Both the position numbers and the translations under genes were made by a program. Below the pieces are notes generated by a model. That model did no database searches and had not been told where the DNA came from. It saw only the letters and a program-made list of their open reading frames with translations. 64,000 nucleotides of DNA from Gammaproteobacteria bacterium UBA5109 (GTDB taxonomy: Bacteria; Pseudomonadota; Gammaproteobacteria; Pseudomonadales; Pseudohongiellaceae), in NCBI GenBank assembly GCA_002414385.1, contig DHZH01000001.1, forward strand, positions 431-64,430, given 5' to 3'. Below are positions 44,628 through 54,142 of this stretch, in pieces. Position 1 is the stretch's first letter, and every line of letters starts with the position of its first letter.

Positions 44628-44652
44628 AAAAGGGCCGGCTGGCTCTTTTTTT
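44628..44652 (+). terminator. Intrinsic terminator after ibaG
   Basis: AGGGCC and GGCTCT pair (one G-T) around loop GGCT, preceded by A and followed by seven T. It separates ibaG from murA. Confidence 0.75.
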
Positions 44653-44740
44653 ATGTGTGTAAATAGCTCACACAGAAAAGCTGCAAACTGATAAAATGTC
44701 GCTTTTTGGCAGGCGGCCGAAATTATAAACAGGTGATGAT

Positions 44741-46003
44741 GTGGATAAATTATTAATACAGGGCGGTACCCGGCTGAAAGGTGAAATACGTATAGCCGGT
44801 GCAAAGAACTCGGCCCTGCCCATCATGGCTGCCACTTTGCTGACAGATGACTATGTCAAAATCAGTAACCTGCCCCATCTCTACGATATTACTACCATGC
44901 TTGAGTTGCTTGGCTGCATGGGTGTGGAATCGATTATTGGTGACAAGCTCGAAGTTGAACTCAACAGCAGTACCATCAATAATTTTAATGCGCCCTATGA
45001 ACTGGTCAAAACCATGCGTGCATCGATCCTGGTGTTGGGGCCGATGCTGGCACATTTTGGCCAGGCAGAAGTCGCCTTGCCGGGTGGTTGTGCTATTGGC
45101 AGCCGCCCCGTCAATCTGCACATTGAATCTCTGAAACAGATGGGTGCCCAGGTTGAAGTTGAGAACGGTTACATCAAAGCGACCAGCAAGGGGCGTCTGA
45201 AAGGAGCTCACATTTTCATGGACCTGGTTACAGTTACCGGAACCGAAAACGTCATGATGGCTGCAACCCTGGCAGACGGGCAGACGATTATAGAAAATGC
45301 CGCCCGCGAACCTGAGGTTGTTGATCTGGCTTGCTGTTTACGGGCCATGGGTGCGGATATCAGTGGTGAGGGAACCGACACTATTGTTGTGAATGGCGTG
45401 GAAAAACTGCATGGCTGTTCCTACTCGGTGATGCCTGATCGCATCGAAACGGGGACTTACCTGATAGCCGCTGCTGCGACTCGTGGCCGCATCAAGGTCA
45501 AGGATACCCGGCCGAAAACACTGGAAGCGGTATTGAGCAAACTGGAACAGGCCGGGGCGCAAATTGAAATCGGTGAAGACTGGATCAGTCTGGACATGGA
45601 TGATCAGCGACCCAAATCAGTTTCCCTGACGACTGCTCCCTATCCGGCATTTCCAACAGATATGCAGGCTCAGTTTACAGCCCTGAATGCAGTAGCAAAG
45701 GGCTCAGGTGTCATTACCGAGACGGTGTTTGAAAACCGCTTCATGCATGTGCATGAAATGAATCGCATGGGAGCCCAGCTTAAAGTTGAAGGTAATACTG
45801 TTTTTGTAAACGGGGTCAAGGCGCTGATTGGAGCACCGGTAATGGCAACTGATCTGCGAGCTTCAGCAAGCCTGATTATTGCCGGACTGGTGTCTGAAAA
45901 TGAAACCATGGTTGACCGCATTTATCACATTGACCGTGGCTATGAATGTATTGAGGAAAAACTGCAGCTGCTTGGTGCCAAGATTCGCCGCCTGCCTTCC
46001 TGA
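44741..46003 (+). CDS. murA: UDP-N-acetylglucosamine 1-carboxyvinyltransferase
   Basis: 420 residues from a GTG start. It adds enolpyruvate to UDP-GlcNAc, the first step to peptidoglycan. Lys22 and Asn23 are in GAKNSALPI; the reactive Cys is in LPGGCAIGSRPVNLHI, so fosfomycin sensitivity would be expected from this residue. FPTDMQAQ and ETVFENRFMHV are also conserved. Confidence 0.97.
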   Translation: MDKLLIQGGTRLKGEIRIAGAKNSALPIMAATLLTDDYVKISNLPHLYDITTMLELLGCMGVESIIGDKLEVELNSSTINNFNAPYELVKTMRASILVLGPMLAHFGQAEVALPGGCAIGSRPVNLHIESLKQMGAQVEVENGYIKATSKGRLKGAHIFMDLVTVTGTENVMMAATLADGQTIIENAAREPEVVDLACCLRAMGADISGEGTDTIVVNGVEKLHGCSYSVMPDRIETGTYLIAAAATRGRIKVKDTRPKTLEAVLSKLEQAGAQIEIGEDWISLDMDDQRPKSVSLTTAPYPAFPTDMQAQFTALNAVAKGSGVITETVFENRFMHVHEMNRMGAQLKVEGNTVFVNGVKALIGAPVMATDLRASASLIIAGLVSENETMVDRIYHIDRGYECIEEKLQLLGAKIRRLPS

Positions 46004-46049
46004 TTTGTCAGCCATGAAACTCTCCATAAATACAATAATGGATTAGCTT

Positions 46050-46682
46050 ATGTCAGCACAGGGACTGCTCATCGCGCTTACCAAAGGGCGCATTCTTGAA
46101 GAAGTACTGCCTTTACTGGAGAAGGCAGGGATCATTCCTGCGGAAGATATCAGCAAGAGTCGCAAACTGATTTTTGACAGTAATATAGAAGGCGTAAGGC
46201 TGATGGTATTGCGTGGTTCGGATGTGCCGACCTATGTTGAACTGGGCTGTGCAGATATCGGAATTGCCGGAAAAGATGTCATTATGGAAACCGGCTCTAG
46301 CGGATTTTATGAACCACTTGATCTAAAACTTGCCACCTGTCGCCTGATGACAGCCCGACCTGTTGCGCAGAATAAAAGCCCGAAGCGTATGCGGGTTGCC
46401 AGTAAGTTCGTCAATATAGCCAAAGCCTATTTTTCAGAAAAAGGCCAGCAGGTCGATATCATAAAACTGAATGGGGCGCTGGAGCTGGCGCCGATTATGG
46501 GACTGGCCGATTGTATAGTAGATATTGTTGATACCGGTAAAACCCTGAAAGCCAATGGGCTTGAACCGGAGGAACTGATTGCGGAAATCAGTACGCGGGT
46601 AATCGTCAACAAAGCAGCCATGAAGTTAAAGCATGCACAGATCCAGGACCTGCTTATGCGACTGCAAAAAGCAGTAAATTAA
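46050..46682 (+). CDS. hisG: ATP phosphoribosyltransferase, short form
   Basis: 210 residues, without the C-terminal regulatory domain, so it belongs to the short HisG class that needs HisZ. It starts histidine synthesis from ATP and PRPP. Marks: ALTKGRILEEVLPLL, GSDVPTYVELGCADIGIAGKD, ADCIVDIVDTGKTL at the PRPP site. hisZ is not in this window. Confidence 0.95.
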   Translation: MSAQGLLIALTKGRILEEVLPLLEKAGIIPAEDISKSRKLIFDSNIEGVRLMVLRGSDVPTYVELGCADIGIAGKDVIMETGSSGFYEPLDLKLATCRLMTARPVAQNKSPKRMRVASKFVNIAKAYFSEKGQQVDIIKLNGALELAPIMGLADCIVDIVDTGKTLKANGLEPEELIAEISTRVIVNKAAMKLKHAQIQDLLMRLQKAVN

Positions 46683-46719
46683 TCAGAGTTTTCTCAAGTC
46701 ACTGCACAAGATTTCAATC

Positions 46720-48027
46720 ATGAATGTTGATATCAAAAAATTGGATGCCGCAGACCCTGAGTTCCCGGCAGCGCTGAAAAAAGTGCTGGCCTGGGATGCA
46801 TTGGTGAGCCCTGAGGTGATGACTGCGGTTGCAAGGATACTTGCTGAAGTCCGGCAGGATGGTGATAAGGCAGTTCTGAAATGGACCCGTGAATTTGACA
46901 AACTGAGTGTTTCGAGCGCAGCGCAGCTGGAAATAGCGCAGGCTACTCTGCAGGAAAGTCTTGAGCAGATAGAACCGCAACAAAAGCAGGCACTGCAACA
47001 GGCCGCCGATAGAATCCGTCGTTACCATGAAAAACAAAAACAGGGTTCCTGGGAATATCAGGACGAAGACGGCTCAGTTTACGGTCAAAAAGTTACAGCT
47101 CTGGACCGTGTCGGAATCTATATTCCTGGCGGCAAGGCATCCTACCCTTCAACAGTGCTAATGGATGCTATTCCAGCAAAAGTGGCAGGTGTATCTGAAA
47201 TCATCGCCATGGTGCCCACACCCAATGGCGAAGCCAACAAGCTGGTCCTGGCAGCCCTGGCACTGGCAGAAGTGGACAGGGTTTTTACAGTTGGCGGAGC
47301 CCAGGCTATTGCTGCCCTGGCATTTGGTACTGATACCATCCCCAGAGTCGACAAAATTGTCGGGCCGGGCAATATTTATGTTGCTGTTGCCAAACAGCAG
47401 GTCTTCGGCCAGGTGGGTATTGATATGGTTGCCGGGCCTTCTGAAATTCTGGTGATCTGCGATGGCCAGACTGATCCTGACTGGATTGCCATGGACCTGT
47501 TTTCACAGGCTGAACATGATGAAGACGCCCAGGCTATCCTGGTTTCACCGGATGAAAATTTTCTCGATCAGGTTGAGAACAGTATCAATAAATTACTCAG
47601 CGACATGGAACGTCGGGAAATAATCCAGCACTCACTGCAGAACAGGGGCTTGTTTATTAAAGTCAAAGATTTACAGCAGGCTGCTGAAGTATCCAATGAC
47701 ATTGCTCCGGAGCACCTGGAACTTTCTGTGGCTGAACCTGAAAAGCTGCTTCCCATGATCCGGCATGCCGGTGCAATTTTTCTGGGTAAATATACTTCCG
47801 AAGCTCTGGGCGATTATTGTGCCGGCCCCAGTCATGTGTTGCCGACTTCCGGGACGGCAAGATTTTCATCGGCCCTCGGGGTTTATGATTTCCAGAAGCG
47901 CTCTTCAATAATCCAGTGTTCGGCAAATGCCGCTGCTACACTGGCAGAAACAGCATCCACGCTGGCACGTTCCGAAGGACTGACGGCGCATGCCCGTTCA
48001 GCCGAGTACCGCAAAGCAGATAAATAA
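46720..48027 (+). CDS. hisD: Histidinol dehydrogenase
   Basis: 435 residues. It performs the last two oxidations to histidine. Zinc-site residues and the PGGKASYPSTVLM, IVGPGNIYVAVAK and PSEILVICDG motifs are conserved; SHVLPTSGTARFSS follows. hisC, next in Pseudomonas, is not here; the next gene is the convergent protease. Confidence 0.96.
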   Translation: MNVDIKKLDAADPEFPAALKKVLAWDALVSPEVMTAVARILAEVRQDGDKAVLKWTREFDKLSVSSAAQLEIAQATLQESLEQIEPQQKQALQQAADRIRRYHEKQKQGSWEYQDEDGSVYGQKVTALDRVGIYIPGGKASYPSTVLMDAIPAKVAGVSEIIAMVPTPNGEANKLVLAALALAEVDRVFTVGGAQAIAALAFGTDTIPRVDKIVGPGNIYVAVAKQQVFGQVGIDMVAGPSEILVICDGQTDPDWIAMDLFSQAEHDEDAQAILVSPDENFLDQVENSINKLLSDMERREIIQHSLQNRGLFIKVKDLQQAAEVSNDIAPEHLELSVAEPEKLLPMIRHAGAIFLGKYTSEALGDYCAGPSHVLPTSGTARFSSALGVYDFQKRSSIIQCSANAAATLAETASTLARSEGLTAHARSAEYRKADK

Positions 48028-48036
48028 GCTGTGGAT

Positions 48037-49206
48037 TTACTGAATTGAAAACAGTACGAAGGGTTCACCGATTCCGAGAGTGACTGGAATCTTGATCATA
48101 CCGCGGTTGCGGAACACCTCAATTTCGACGATTTCGCCTGCCCCCAGGCTGCTGATGCTTTCAATGGCTGCAAAAAGCTCATCTTCATTGTTCAGGGTGC
48201 CAATTTTTTGCTGATTGAAGCCGGTGATAATATCTCCGGGGAGTATACCGGCACGTTCGGCCGGGCCATCTTCGACCAGTGAAACCACTTCCAGACCGAC
48301 AACATCACGACGACCAAAATCCAGCAGGCCCTGGTTGCTGGAATAATATTGCACGTCGGAAACACCAAGGTAACCACCAGGGCCGCTTTCAAGATAATAA
48401 TCCATCAATCGTGAAATCATGCTGGCGTGCGTTGCAAAGCCGATTCCCTCTGAACCACCTGACTCAGACAGGATATTGGAATTGATACCGATCAGGTTGC
48501 CCTCGATATCGATCAATGCACCACCGGAATAGCCAGGGTTTATCGCGGCATCGGTTTGCAGCATGGTTGAGTCACCATCATTGTAAATGGCGCTGATAAT
48601 CCCCAGCGAGGCTGACATGCCAATGTTTCTGGGATTCCCTACAGCAAGCACCAGGTCGCCAATCTGCTGATCATTTTCCGTATAGGGGGAGATATGGGTA
48701 ATGTTGGGGCTGTCAATTTTTAACAGGGCCAGGTCACTGGTCTGATCATAAAGCAGGGGTCTGGCGTTAACGGTTCTGCCGTCATTCAGGGTGGCAGTAA
48801 TGGTCTCCGGAAAATTCACTACGCCAGTCTCCGGGCTGACAAAAATGTGATAACTGGTAACCAGAAAACCGTCGGGAGAGACGATGACCCCGGAACCAAG
48901 ACTGTTGTTTTCATCAAAGTCAGTAATCAACATATCGGACAGGCTGCTCAGTGAATTATTGAGGTTTTCGGCATTGTTTGACTCTGCCAGCATCTGCTGC
49001 AGGTTAATGGTTACTACGGCCGGTAAAACCCGCTGGATGGCATTATTGAATGACAGTGGAATTGAACGTGCCTGTATCTGAGGAGCTGGTGGAGCAGGGG
49101 CAATGAATGGCAGCAGCTCGGCATACCTTGGTGACTGGGTTATTACCAGCGCAAACACCAGGCCAGCCAGTGCCGGCCAGAAAACATAATTAATAAATTT
49201 ATTCAT
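48037..49206 (-). CDS. degS: DegS/AlgW-type periplasmic serine protease
   Basis: 389 residues from ATG 49206 (GAGGG six bases upstream); the open frame goes to 49383 but that part is antisense to the next gene's start. One N-terminal anchor helix precedes a trypsin-like domain with His in LVTSYHIF, Asp in TSDLALLKI and Ser in NPGYSGGAL (GYSGG rather than the usual GNSGG), then one PDZ domain (EDGPAERAGILPGDIITG). It should start the cascade that frees sigma-E in response to misfolded porins. The position after hisD is that of algW in Pseudomonas. Confidence 0.92.
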   Translation of the reverse strand: MNKFINYVFWPALAGLVFALVITQSPRYAELLPFIAPAPPAPQIQARSIPLSFNNAIQRVLPAVVTINLQQMLAESNNAENLNNSLSSLSDMLITDFDENNSLGSGVIVSPDGFLVTSYHIFVSPETGVVNFPETITATLNDGRTVNARPLLYDQTSDLALLKIDSPNITHISPYTENDQQIGDLVLAVGNPRNIGMSASLGIISAIYNDGDSTMLQTDAAINPGYSGGALIDIEGNLIGINSNILSESGGSEGIGFATHASMISRLMDYYLESGPGGYLGVSDVQYYSSNQGLLDFGRRDVVGLEVVSLVEDGPAERAGILPGDIITGFNQQKIGTLNNEDELFAAIESISSLGAGEIVEIEVFRNRGMIKIPVTLGIGEPFVLFSIQ

Positions 49207-49345
49207 CATATGCCCTCTTGAAGGGGCTTCGGGTTCCAAAAGGTACAGGTTATTACGTGATTTGTTATGATGCGAGCTTCGCAGTATAGCGTAAATAATT
49301 GCCATAAAACATGAATGTCCACAGATGAAAACCCGCGAGGAATCA

Positions 49346-50107
49346 ATGTCAGTCAGTCTTGAAACGCTTGTGCAGGAATGCAATCTTTTGTTACGCCCTG
49401 ATGACTTTCGGGACTATTGTCCCAATGGCTTGCAGGTTGAAGGAAGCGCGACTGTTAACAGCTTGGTAAGTGGGGTAACAGCAAGCCAGGATTTTTTACA
49501 GGCAGCCATTAAACAGGGAGCAGATGCTGTACTGGTCCATCACGGTTATTTCTGGCAGGGAGAAAATCCGCAGATAAGTGGAATCAAAAAACAGCGAATT
49601 CGCACATTGCTGGAGAATGATATCAGCTTGCTGGCATATCATTTACCGCTGGATGCACATCCGCAAATCGGGAATAACATTCAGCTCGGCAAGCAACTGG
49701 GTTTCACGGTTGAAGATGAACTGTTTCCCCGGCATAAAAGCAAGGTTGGAGTTACTGGCAGGCTGGAAGAGCCTTGCAGTGCCGAAGTACTGTGCGAGCG
49801 TATCGAACAGGTTCTGCAGCGCAGGCCCTTGCATGTACCCGGCAGGACAGAAAAGATCAACACCATCGCCTGGTGTACCGGGTCGGCACAACATTTTATC
49901 GAACAGGCCCATGAGCTGGGTGCGGATGCCTATCTTAGTGGTGAAGTATCAGAACAAACGGTCCATTTTGCCAGAGAATCGGGAATCCACTTTTTTGCTG
50001 CCGGACATCATGCTACCGAACGCTATGGAGTGCAGGCTCTGGGGTCCTATCTGGCAGAAAAATTTGATCTGCAACATCAGTTTATTGATATTGATAACCC
50101 GGTATGA
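49346..50107 (+). CDS. Nif3-like dinuclear metal-centre protein
   Basis: 253 residues from ATG 49346, which has GAGG upstream; an ATG at 49325 is possible. The metal ligands are in LVHHGYFW, LPLDAHPQIGNN and GHHATERYG, as in the YbgI/Nif3 family. The biochemical role is not settled in the family; some members are annotated as GTP cyclohydrolase type 2. It overlaps the yciH-like gene by 4 bases. Confidence 0.92.
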   Translation: MSVSLETLVQECNLLLRPDDFRDYCPNGLQVEGSATVNSLVSGVTASQDFLQAAIKQGADAVLVHHGYFWQGENPQISGIKKQRIRTLLENDISLLAYHLPLDAHPQIGNNIQLGKQLGFTVEDELFPRHKSKVGVTGRLEEPCSAEVLCERIEQVLQRRPLHVPGRTEKINTIAWCTGSAQHFIEQAHELGADAYLSGEVSEQTVHFARESGIHFFAAGHHATERYGVQALGSYLAEKFDLQHQFIDIDNPV

Positions 50108-50463
50108 GTAGTTACAGTAAACGCGTATATTCAACTGAAAGTGCCAATCAGTGTCCGAAGTGCGGTAAAGCCCTGAAGTCGTGCCGTTGTGATGAGCTTG
50201 TTGCCGGGTCTGCAGCAAAAACCGATGGCAATGTCAGGGTTTCCCGGGAGACCAAAGGCAGAAAAGGCAGCGGAGTGAGCCTGATCAGCGGGCTGGCACT
50301 AAATGAAAAAGAACTGAAGTCGCTGGCAAAACAGCTTAAAAAGCTTTGTGGTTCGGGAGGAGCAGTAAAAAACGGCATAATTGAGATTCAGGGTGAACAC
50401 CGGGACAAACTGGTCGCCGAGCTCAACAGATTGGGTTACAAGGCCTTGAAATCCGGCGGCTGA
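50104..50463 (+). CDS. yciH: SUI1/eIF1-like translation factor
   Basis: 119 residues. The C-terminal SUI1 fold is clear from GRKGSGVSLISGL, LKKLCGSGGAVKNGIIEIQG and LGYKALKSGG. An N-terminal Cys cluster (CPKCGKALKSCRC) looks like a small zinc knuckle absent from E. coli YciH. It may affect fidelity of start-codon selection. It is translationally coupled to the Nif3-like gene. Confidence 0.92.
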   Translation: MSSYSKRVYSTESANQCPKCGKALKSCRCDELVAGSAAKTDGNVRVSRETKGRKGSGVSLISGLALNEKELKSLAKQLKKLCGSGGAVKNGIIEIQGEHRDKLVAELNRLGYKALKSGG

Positions 50464-50504
50464 AATTATTTGATTAACTAGGCAAGTTTTAAAGAGGTGC
50501 CACT

Positions 50505-50801
50505 ATGCAGGACCAAACAGAAACGGAAATAGAAGCGGCTGTTTTCAGGCGTTTGCTTGAACATCTCGATTCTCGCAAGGATGCCCAGAATATTGATCTG
50601 ATGAATCTGGCCGGTTTTTGCCGAAATTGCCTGTCCAAGTGGTATGTTGCCGCGGCCAGGGACCGGGGAGAAGAGATAAGCTATGAGGAAGCCCGCGAAC
50701 TGGTTTACGGGATGCCTTATGCTCAGTGGAAGGAAAAATATCAGCTTGAAGCCACTGATGAACAAAAACAGATGTTTGAGAAAAACTTCCCCAAAGATTA
50801 A
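50505..50801 (+). CDS. DUF1244 family protein
   Basis: 98 residues, helical. The conserved core LAGFCRNCLSKWY and the Y-x-EARELVYGMPYAQWK motif mark DUF1244. The two cysteines in FCRNC may bind metal. Function unknown. It starts with AGAGG-type ribosome site AAAGAGG before the ATG. Confidence 0.88.
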   Translation: MQDQTETEIEAAVFRRLLEHLDSRKDAQNIDLMNLAGFCRNCLSKWYVAAARDRGEEISYEEARELVYGMPYAQWKEKYQLEATDEQKQMFEKNFPKD

Positions 50802-50950
50802 CAGGGAAAAGGCCTGATTAGACTGTTTCTTCTATTGATTCTTGACATGTGCTGGTTTAGTTTAGCGGGCCTGTAATTAGCACATTAAACAAATATCCTG
50901 AAATTACACATAGCCAAAATAGCCAAAAAAAGTATGGTGGGGGAGATAAG

Positions 50951-53053
50951 GTGATATATAACAAAGATGGTATTAAAACACTGACTGGCAAAAGACTTTC
51001 CAGCCTGAGTCTGGCAATTGCCGCGCTTTGCGCCGGTACTCATGCCGGAGCACAAAGCAATACTATTGAATCAATCTTTGTGACCGCTGATCGGCAGGAA
51101 GCCGAAATCGGCGACACAGCGGCCAGTATTTTTGCGCTGGATTCGGATTATATTGATGAAGTTCGTCCGGTACATATTGAAGAAGTTCTGAAATCCATTC
51201 CGGGCGTGGTCATCAATCGCGGCAACGGACAGGAGTCCCTGCTGGGAATTCGCTCTCCGGTATTGACCGGCGCAGGCAGTTGCGGAGCTTTTCAGACTTC
51301 ACAGGATGGTATTCCCCTGCGAGGCACGGGATTCTGCAACGTAAATCAGTTGTTTGAATCCAATTTTGAGCAGGCCTCCAGTATTGAGGTTGTCCGCGGA
51401 CCGGGAAGTGTACTCTTTGGCGTGAATGCCCTGCATGGCGCTATCAATATCATCAGCCCGGCACTTGCCGATGAAGCCGGTGGTGAAGTTTCGCTGGATG
51501 TGGGGCCGCATGATTATGGCCGGGTGAACCTTGGTTATAACGGTGTCAGCGATGAACACAGTTTCGGTGTGCATTTTAACGGTTCAACCGACGGGGGTTA
51601 CAAGGATGATTCCGGTTTTGGTCAGCAAAAACTGAACCTGGCCCATCGCTACAGCGGTGATGTCAGCGTGACAACGGTATTTGCCGCGACCAACCTGAAC
51701 CAGGAAACTGCCGGTTATGTCAGCGGGACTGATGCCTATAAGGATGAAGCACTGCAAAAATCAAACCCTAATCCTGAAGCTTTTCGTGATGCCAGCAGCA
51801 TACGCCTGCATAGCCGGATCGAAGGCCAGGCCGGGGAAGCCACCTGGATGGTGACTCCTTACTATCGCGATGTTGAAATGGATTTCCTGATGCATTTCCT
51901 GCCCGGCACGCCGCTGGAACAAAACGGCCATACCTCGCTCGGTGTGCAGACCATGTACAGTGCAAACCTGTCGAATGATGTATCCTGGATCGCCGGTGTC
52001 GACCTGGAAATTTCTGATGGCTACCTGCGACAGACTCAGGATGGTGGTTTCGGATCTTTCCCGGCAGGCCGGCAATATGATTTTGATGTCGATACCCAGC
52101 TGATTTCACCTTATGCGCAGTTCAAGTATCAGCCCACTGAGATGGATCAGTTTAGTCTGGGCTTGCGTTATGAATTGCTGGAGTATGATTACGACAACAA
52201 GATGATAGATGGCAATACTGCTGAAGATGGCAGCTCCTGTGCGGCCTCTGCTTTTAATCCTACCGGCGTGTGCCGCTACAGTCGCCCGTCTGATCGCAGT
52301 GATGATTTCAATAACGCGACCTTTCAATTGGGCTGGATTCATGACTTTGATGACACCCGACAAACTTATGTCAACGTTGCGCATGCATTCAGAGCACCAC
52401 AGGCAACCGAGCTTTATCGTCTGCAGCAAAATCAGACGGTGGCTGACCTGGACTCGGAAGAAATCGACAGCTTTGAAGTCGGCTATCGTGCTACCACGGA
52501 TGCGGCTGTCTACAGCGTAGCTGCCTACTGGATGCAAAAAGACAATGTCATCTTTCAGGACAGCGCCCGTAATAATGTCAGTGGTGGCGAAACCGAACAT
52601 AAAGGTATCGAACTCAATTCGCTGTTTACTTTAACGGACTCGCTTGAACTGAGCGTCGTGGCCAGTTATGCACGGCATACTTATGAAGCCAATATTGCTC
52701 CGCTGGGGGTTACGGTTGCGATTGACGGTAATGATATTGACACTGCGCCAAAACTGACTGGCAATGTGCAATTGAGCTGGCAAATCAACCCCAGTAATCG
52801 TGCCTCGCTCGAATGGGTGTACATGGATAAATACTATACTGAAGAGACCAATACCAGGCAGTACGAAGGCCATGACCTGACCAATCTGCGTTATCAGTAT
52901 GAATCAGGAGATAACTGGTATTTTGCTGCCCGCATTACCAATCTGTTCGATACTGATTATGCCGAGCGCGCGGATTTCAATCCTTTTGGTGGTGACCGTT
53001 ACTTTATCGGTGAACCCGCAAGTCTGTACCTGACTGTCGGTATGGATTTTTAA
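50951..53053 (+). CDS. TonB-dependent outer-membrane receptor
   Basis: 700 residues from a GTG start with GGGGGAG upstream. Signal peptide ends near THAGAQS; a TonB-box-like SIFVTADRQE follows. The plug domain carries VLKSIPGVVINRGNGQ and SIEVVRGPGSVLFGVNALHGAINII; the beta-barrel ends in SLYLTVGMDF with a C-terminal Phe. The plug has a cysteine pair (GSCGAFQ and GFCNVN). The ligand is unknown; no iron-, heme-, cobalamin- or carbohydrate-use gene is beside it and no cobalamin riboswitch was seen upstream. Confidence 0.92.
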   Translation: MIYNKDGIKTLTGKRLSSLSLAIAALCAGTHAGAQSNTIESIFVTADRQEAEIGDTAASIFALDSDYIDEVRPVHIEEVLKSIPGVVINRGNGQESLLGIRSPVLTGAGSCGAFQTSQDGIPLRGTGFCNVNQLFESNFEQASSIEVVRGPGSVLFGVNALHGAINIISPALADEAGGEVSLDVGPHDYGRVNLGYNGVSDEHSFGVHFNGSTDGGYKDDSGFGQQKLNLAHRYSGDVSVTTVFAATNLNQETAGYVSGTDAYKDEALQKSNPNPEAFRDASSIRLHSRIEGQAGEATWMVTPYYRDVEMDFLMHFLPGTPLEQNGHTSLGVQTMYSANLSNDVSWIAGVDLEISDGYLRQTQDGGFGSFPAGRQYDFDVDTQLISPYAQFKYQPTEMDQFSLGLRYELLEYDYDNKMIDGNTAEDGSSCAASAFNPTGVCRYSRPSDRSDDFNNATFQLGWIHDFDDTRQTYVNVAHAFRAPQATELYRLQQNQTVADLDSEEIDSFEVGYRATTDAAVYSVAAYWMQKDNVIFQDSARNNVSGGETEHKGIELNSLFTLTDSLELSVVASYARHTYEANIAPLGVTVAIDGNDIDTAPKLTGNVQLSWQINPSNRASLEWVYMDKYYTEETNTRQYEGHDLTNLRYQYESGDNWYFAARITNLFDTDYAERADFNPFGGDRYFIGEPASLYLTVGMDF

Positions 53054-53066
53054 AATCCGATGCTAT

Positions 53067-53096
53067 AAAAAAGAGGGCCTCAGGCCCTCTTTTTTT
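53067..53096 (+). terminator. Intrinsic terminator after the TonB-dependent receptor
   Basis: A-rich arm, AGAGGGCC, loop TCA, GGCCCTCT, and seven T. It is strong and ends 12 bases before the next start. Confidence 0.93.
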
Positions 53097-53107
53097 GTCG
53101 GTGATTT

Positions 53108-53974
53108 ATGTATGAGGCCATAAGCGATGCTATCGGGCAGACCCTGGAGCAGGAAGTCACGATTGTTGATGTTCAGGCTCTGGGCGGTGGCAGTATCAAT
53201 CAGGTCAGCTGTATCACCCTGGATAATGGTGAGCGCCTGCTGCTAAAACAGCAAGTCGGCGCGGTTCAGGCAGATACCTTCCAGATAGAGTTTGATTCCT
53301 TAAATCTGCTTGCCGGGTATCACTGTGTCCGCATACCACAAGCCCTGGTTTGTGGCGATGATTTTCTGGTCATGGAGTATATTCAGGCCGGGACAAAAGC
53401 TGCTGACTGGAGTGAACAGCTGGGCAGACAACTGGCCAGGCTGCAACAGCGATCTCAACAGGGCAGCTTTGGCTTCCACTGTGACAATTACCTGGGCACG
53501 ACCCTGCAGGTCAATAAGTGGAGTGATAATTGGCTGGAATTCTGGCGCGAGCAGCGACTGGGTAAACAACTGCGTCTGTTTGCTGAAGTGGCAGGCAGCA
53601 AGGATCCCCTGGTCAGAAAAGGGGAGCAGCTGATGCAGAGGCTGGATACTTATCTTGATTGCGTTAATGAGCCAGCAGTCTTACTGCACGGTGATCTGTG
53701 GTCGGGTAATGCCATGGCTGATGAACTGGGCAGCCCGGTAATCCTGGATCCTGCCTGTTACTATGGTCACCGCGAAGCGGAATTTGGCATGATGCGCCTG
53801 TTTGGCGGTTTTGGCCCGAAATGTGAAGCTGCCTATGCCGAGATATGGCCTTTTGAACCAGGTTTCGAGCAGCGCTTCAGGCTGTATCAGCTCTATCATG
53901 AACTGAACCATCTGAACCTTTTCGGGCATGCTTACTATGCTGCCTGCGATAGCTCAATTACTTCATTGTTATAG
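53108..53974 (+). CDS. Fructosamine kinase family protein
   Basis: 288 residues. The aminoglycoside-kinase-like fold is shown by LGGGSINQVSCI at the N-terminus, the catalytic LLHGDLWSGNAM and the metal-binding VILDPACYYGHREAEFGM. Family members phosphorylate sugar adducts on proteins, leading to their repair. No ribosome site precedes ATG beyond the terminator T tract, so translation may rely on a GTCGGTG-type weak site. Confidence 0.88.
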   Translation: MYEAISDAIGQTLEQEVTIVDVQALGGGSINQVSCITLDNGERLLLKQQVGAVQADTFQIEFDSLNLLAGYHCVRIPQALVCGDDFLVMEYIQAGTKAADWSEQLGRQLARLQQRSQQGSFGFHCDNYLGTTLQVNKWSDNWLEFWREQRLGKQLRLFAEVAGSKDPLVRKGEQLMQRLDTYLDCVNEPAVLLHGDLWSGNAMADELGSPVILDPACYYGHREAEFGMMRLFGGFGPKCEAAYAEIWPFEPGFEQRFRLYQLYHELNHLNLFGHAYYAACDSSITSLL

Positions 53975-54142
53975 TCGCAAAGTGGCTCAAGCCGGGTCAG
54001 GCTTTGATTCGAATCCACTGATACCGCCTGGCGCCTTTTGCATCTGAAATCAGTCCTTGTTGATGTGGGTCAATGCCTGCTGCAGGGATACTTTTAAAGT
54101 GGGAATGGAATTGTTGATATCTTGATCTTGTGAGGGACGATA

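Noticed and set aside
49207..49383. Upstream extension of the DegS-type gene
   Set aside because: The extra residues have no signal-anchor logic and overlap the divergent Nif3 gene; ATG 49206 has a good ribosome site and is followed by the anchor helix.
50842..50847. Perfect TTGACA upstream of the TonB-dependent receptor
   Set aside because: No acceptable -10 box lies 15-19 bases downstream.
54010..54035. GATTCGAATCC resembles a tRNA T-arm
   Set aside because: The flanking bases do not pair as a T-stem and no anticodon arm or acceptor stem is found; not a tRNA or a convincing attachment site.
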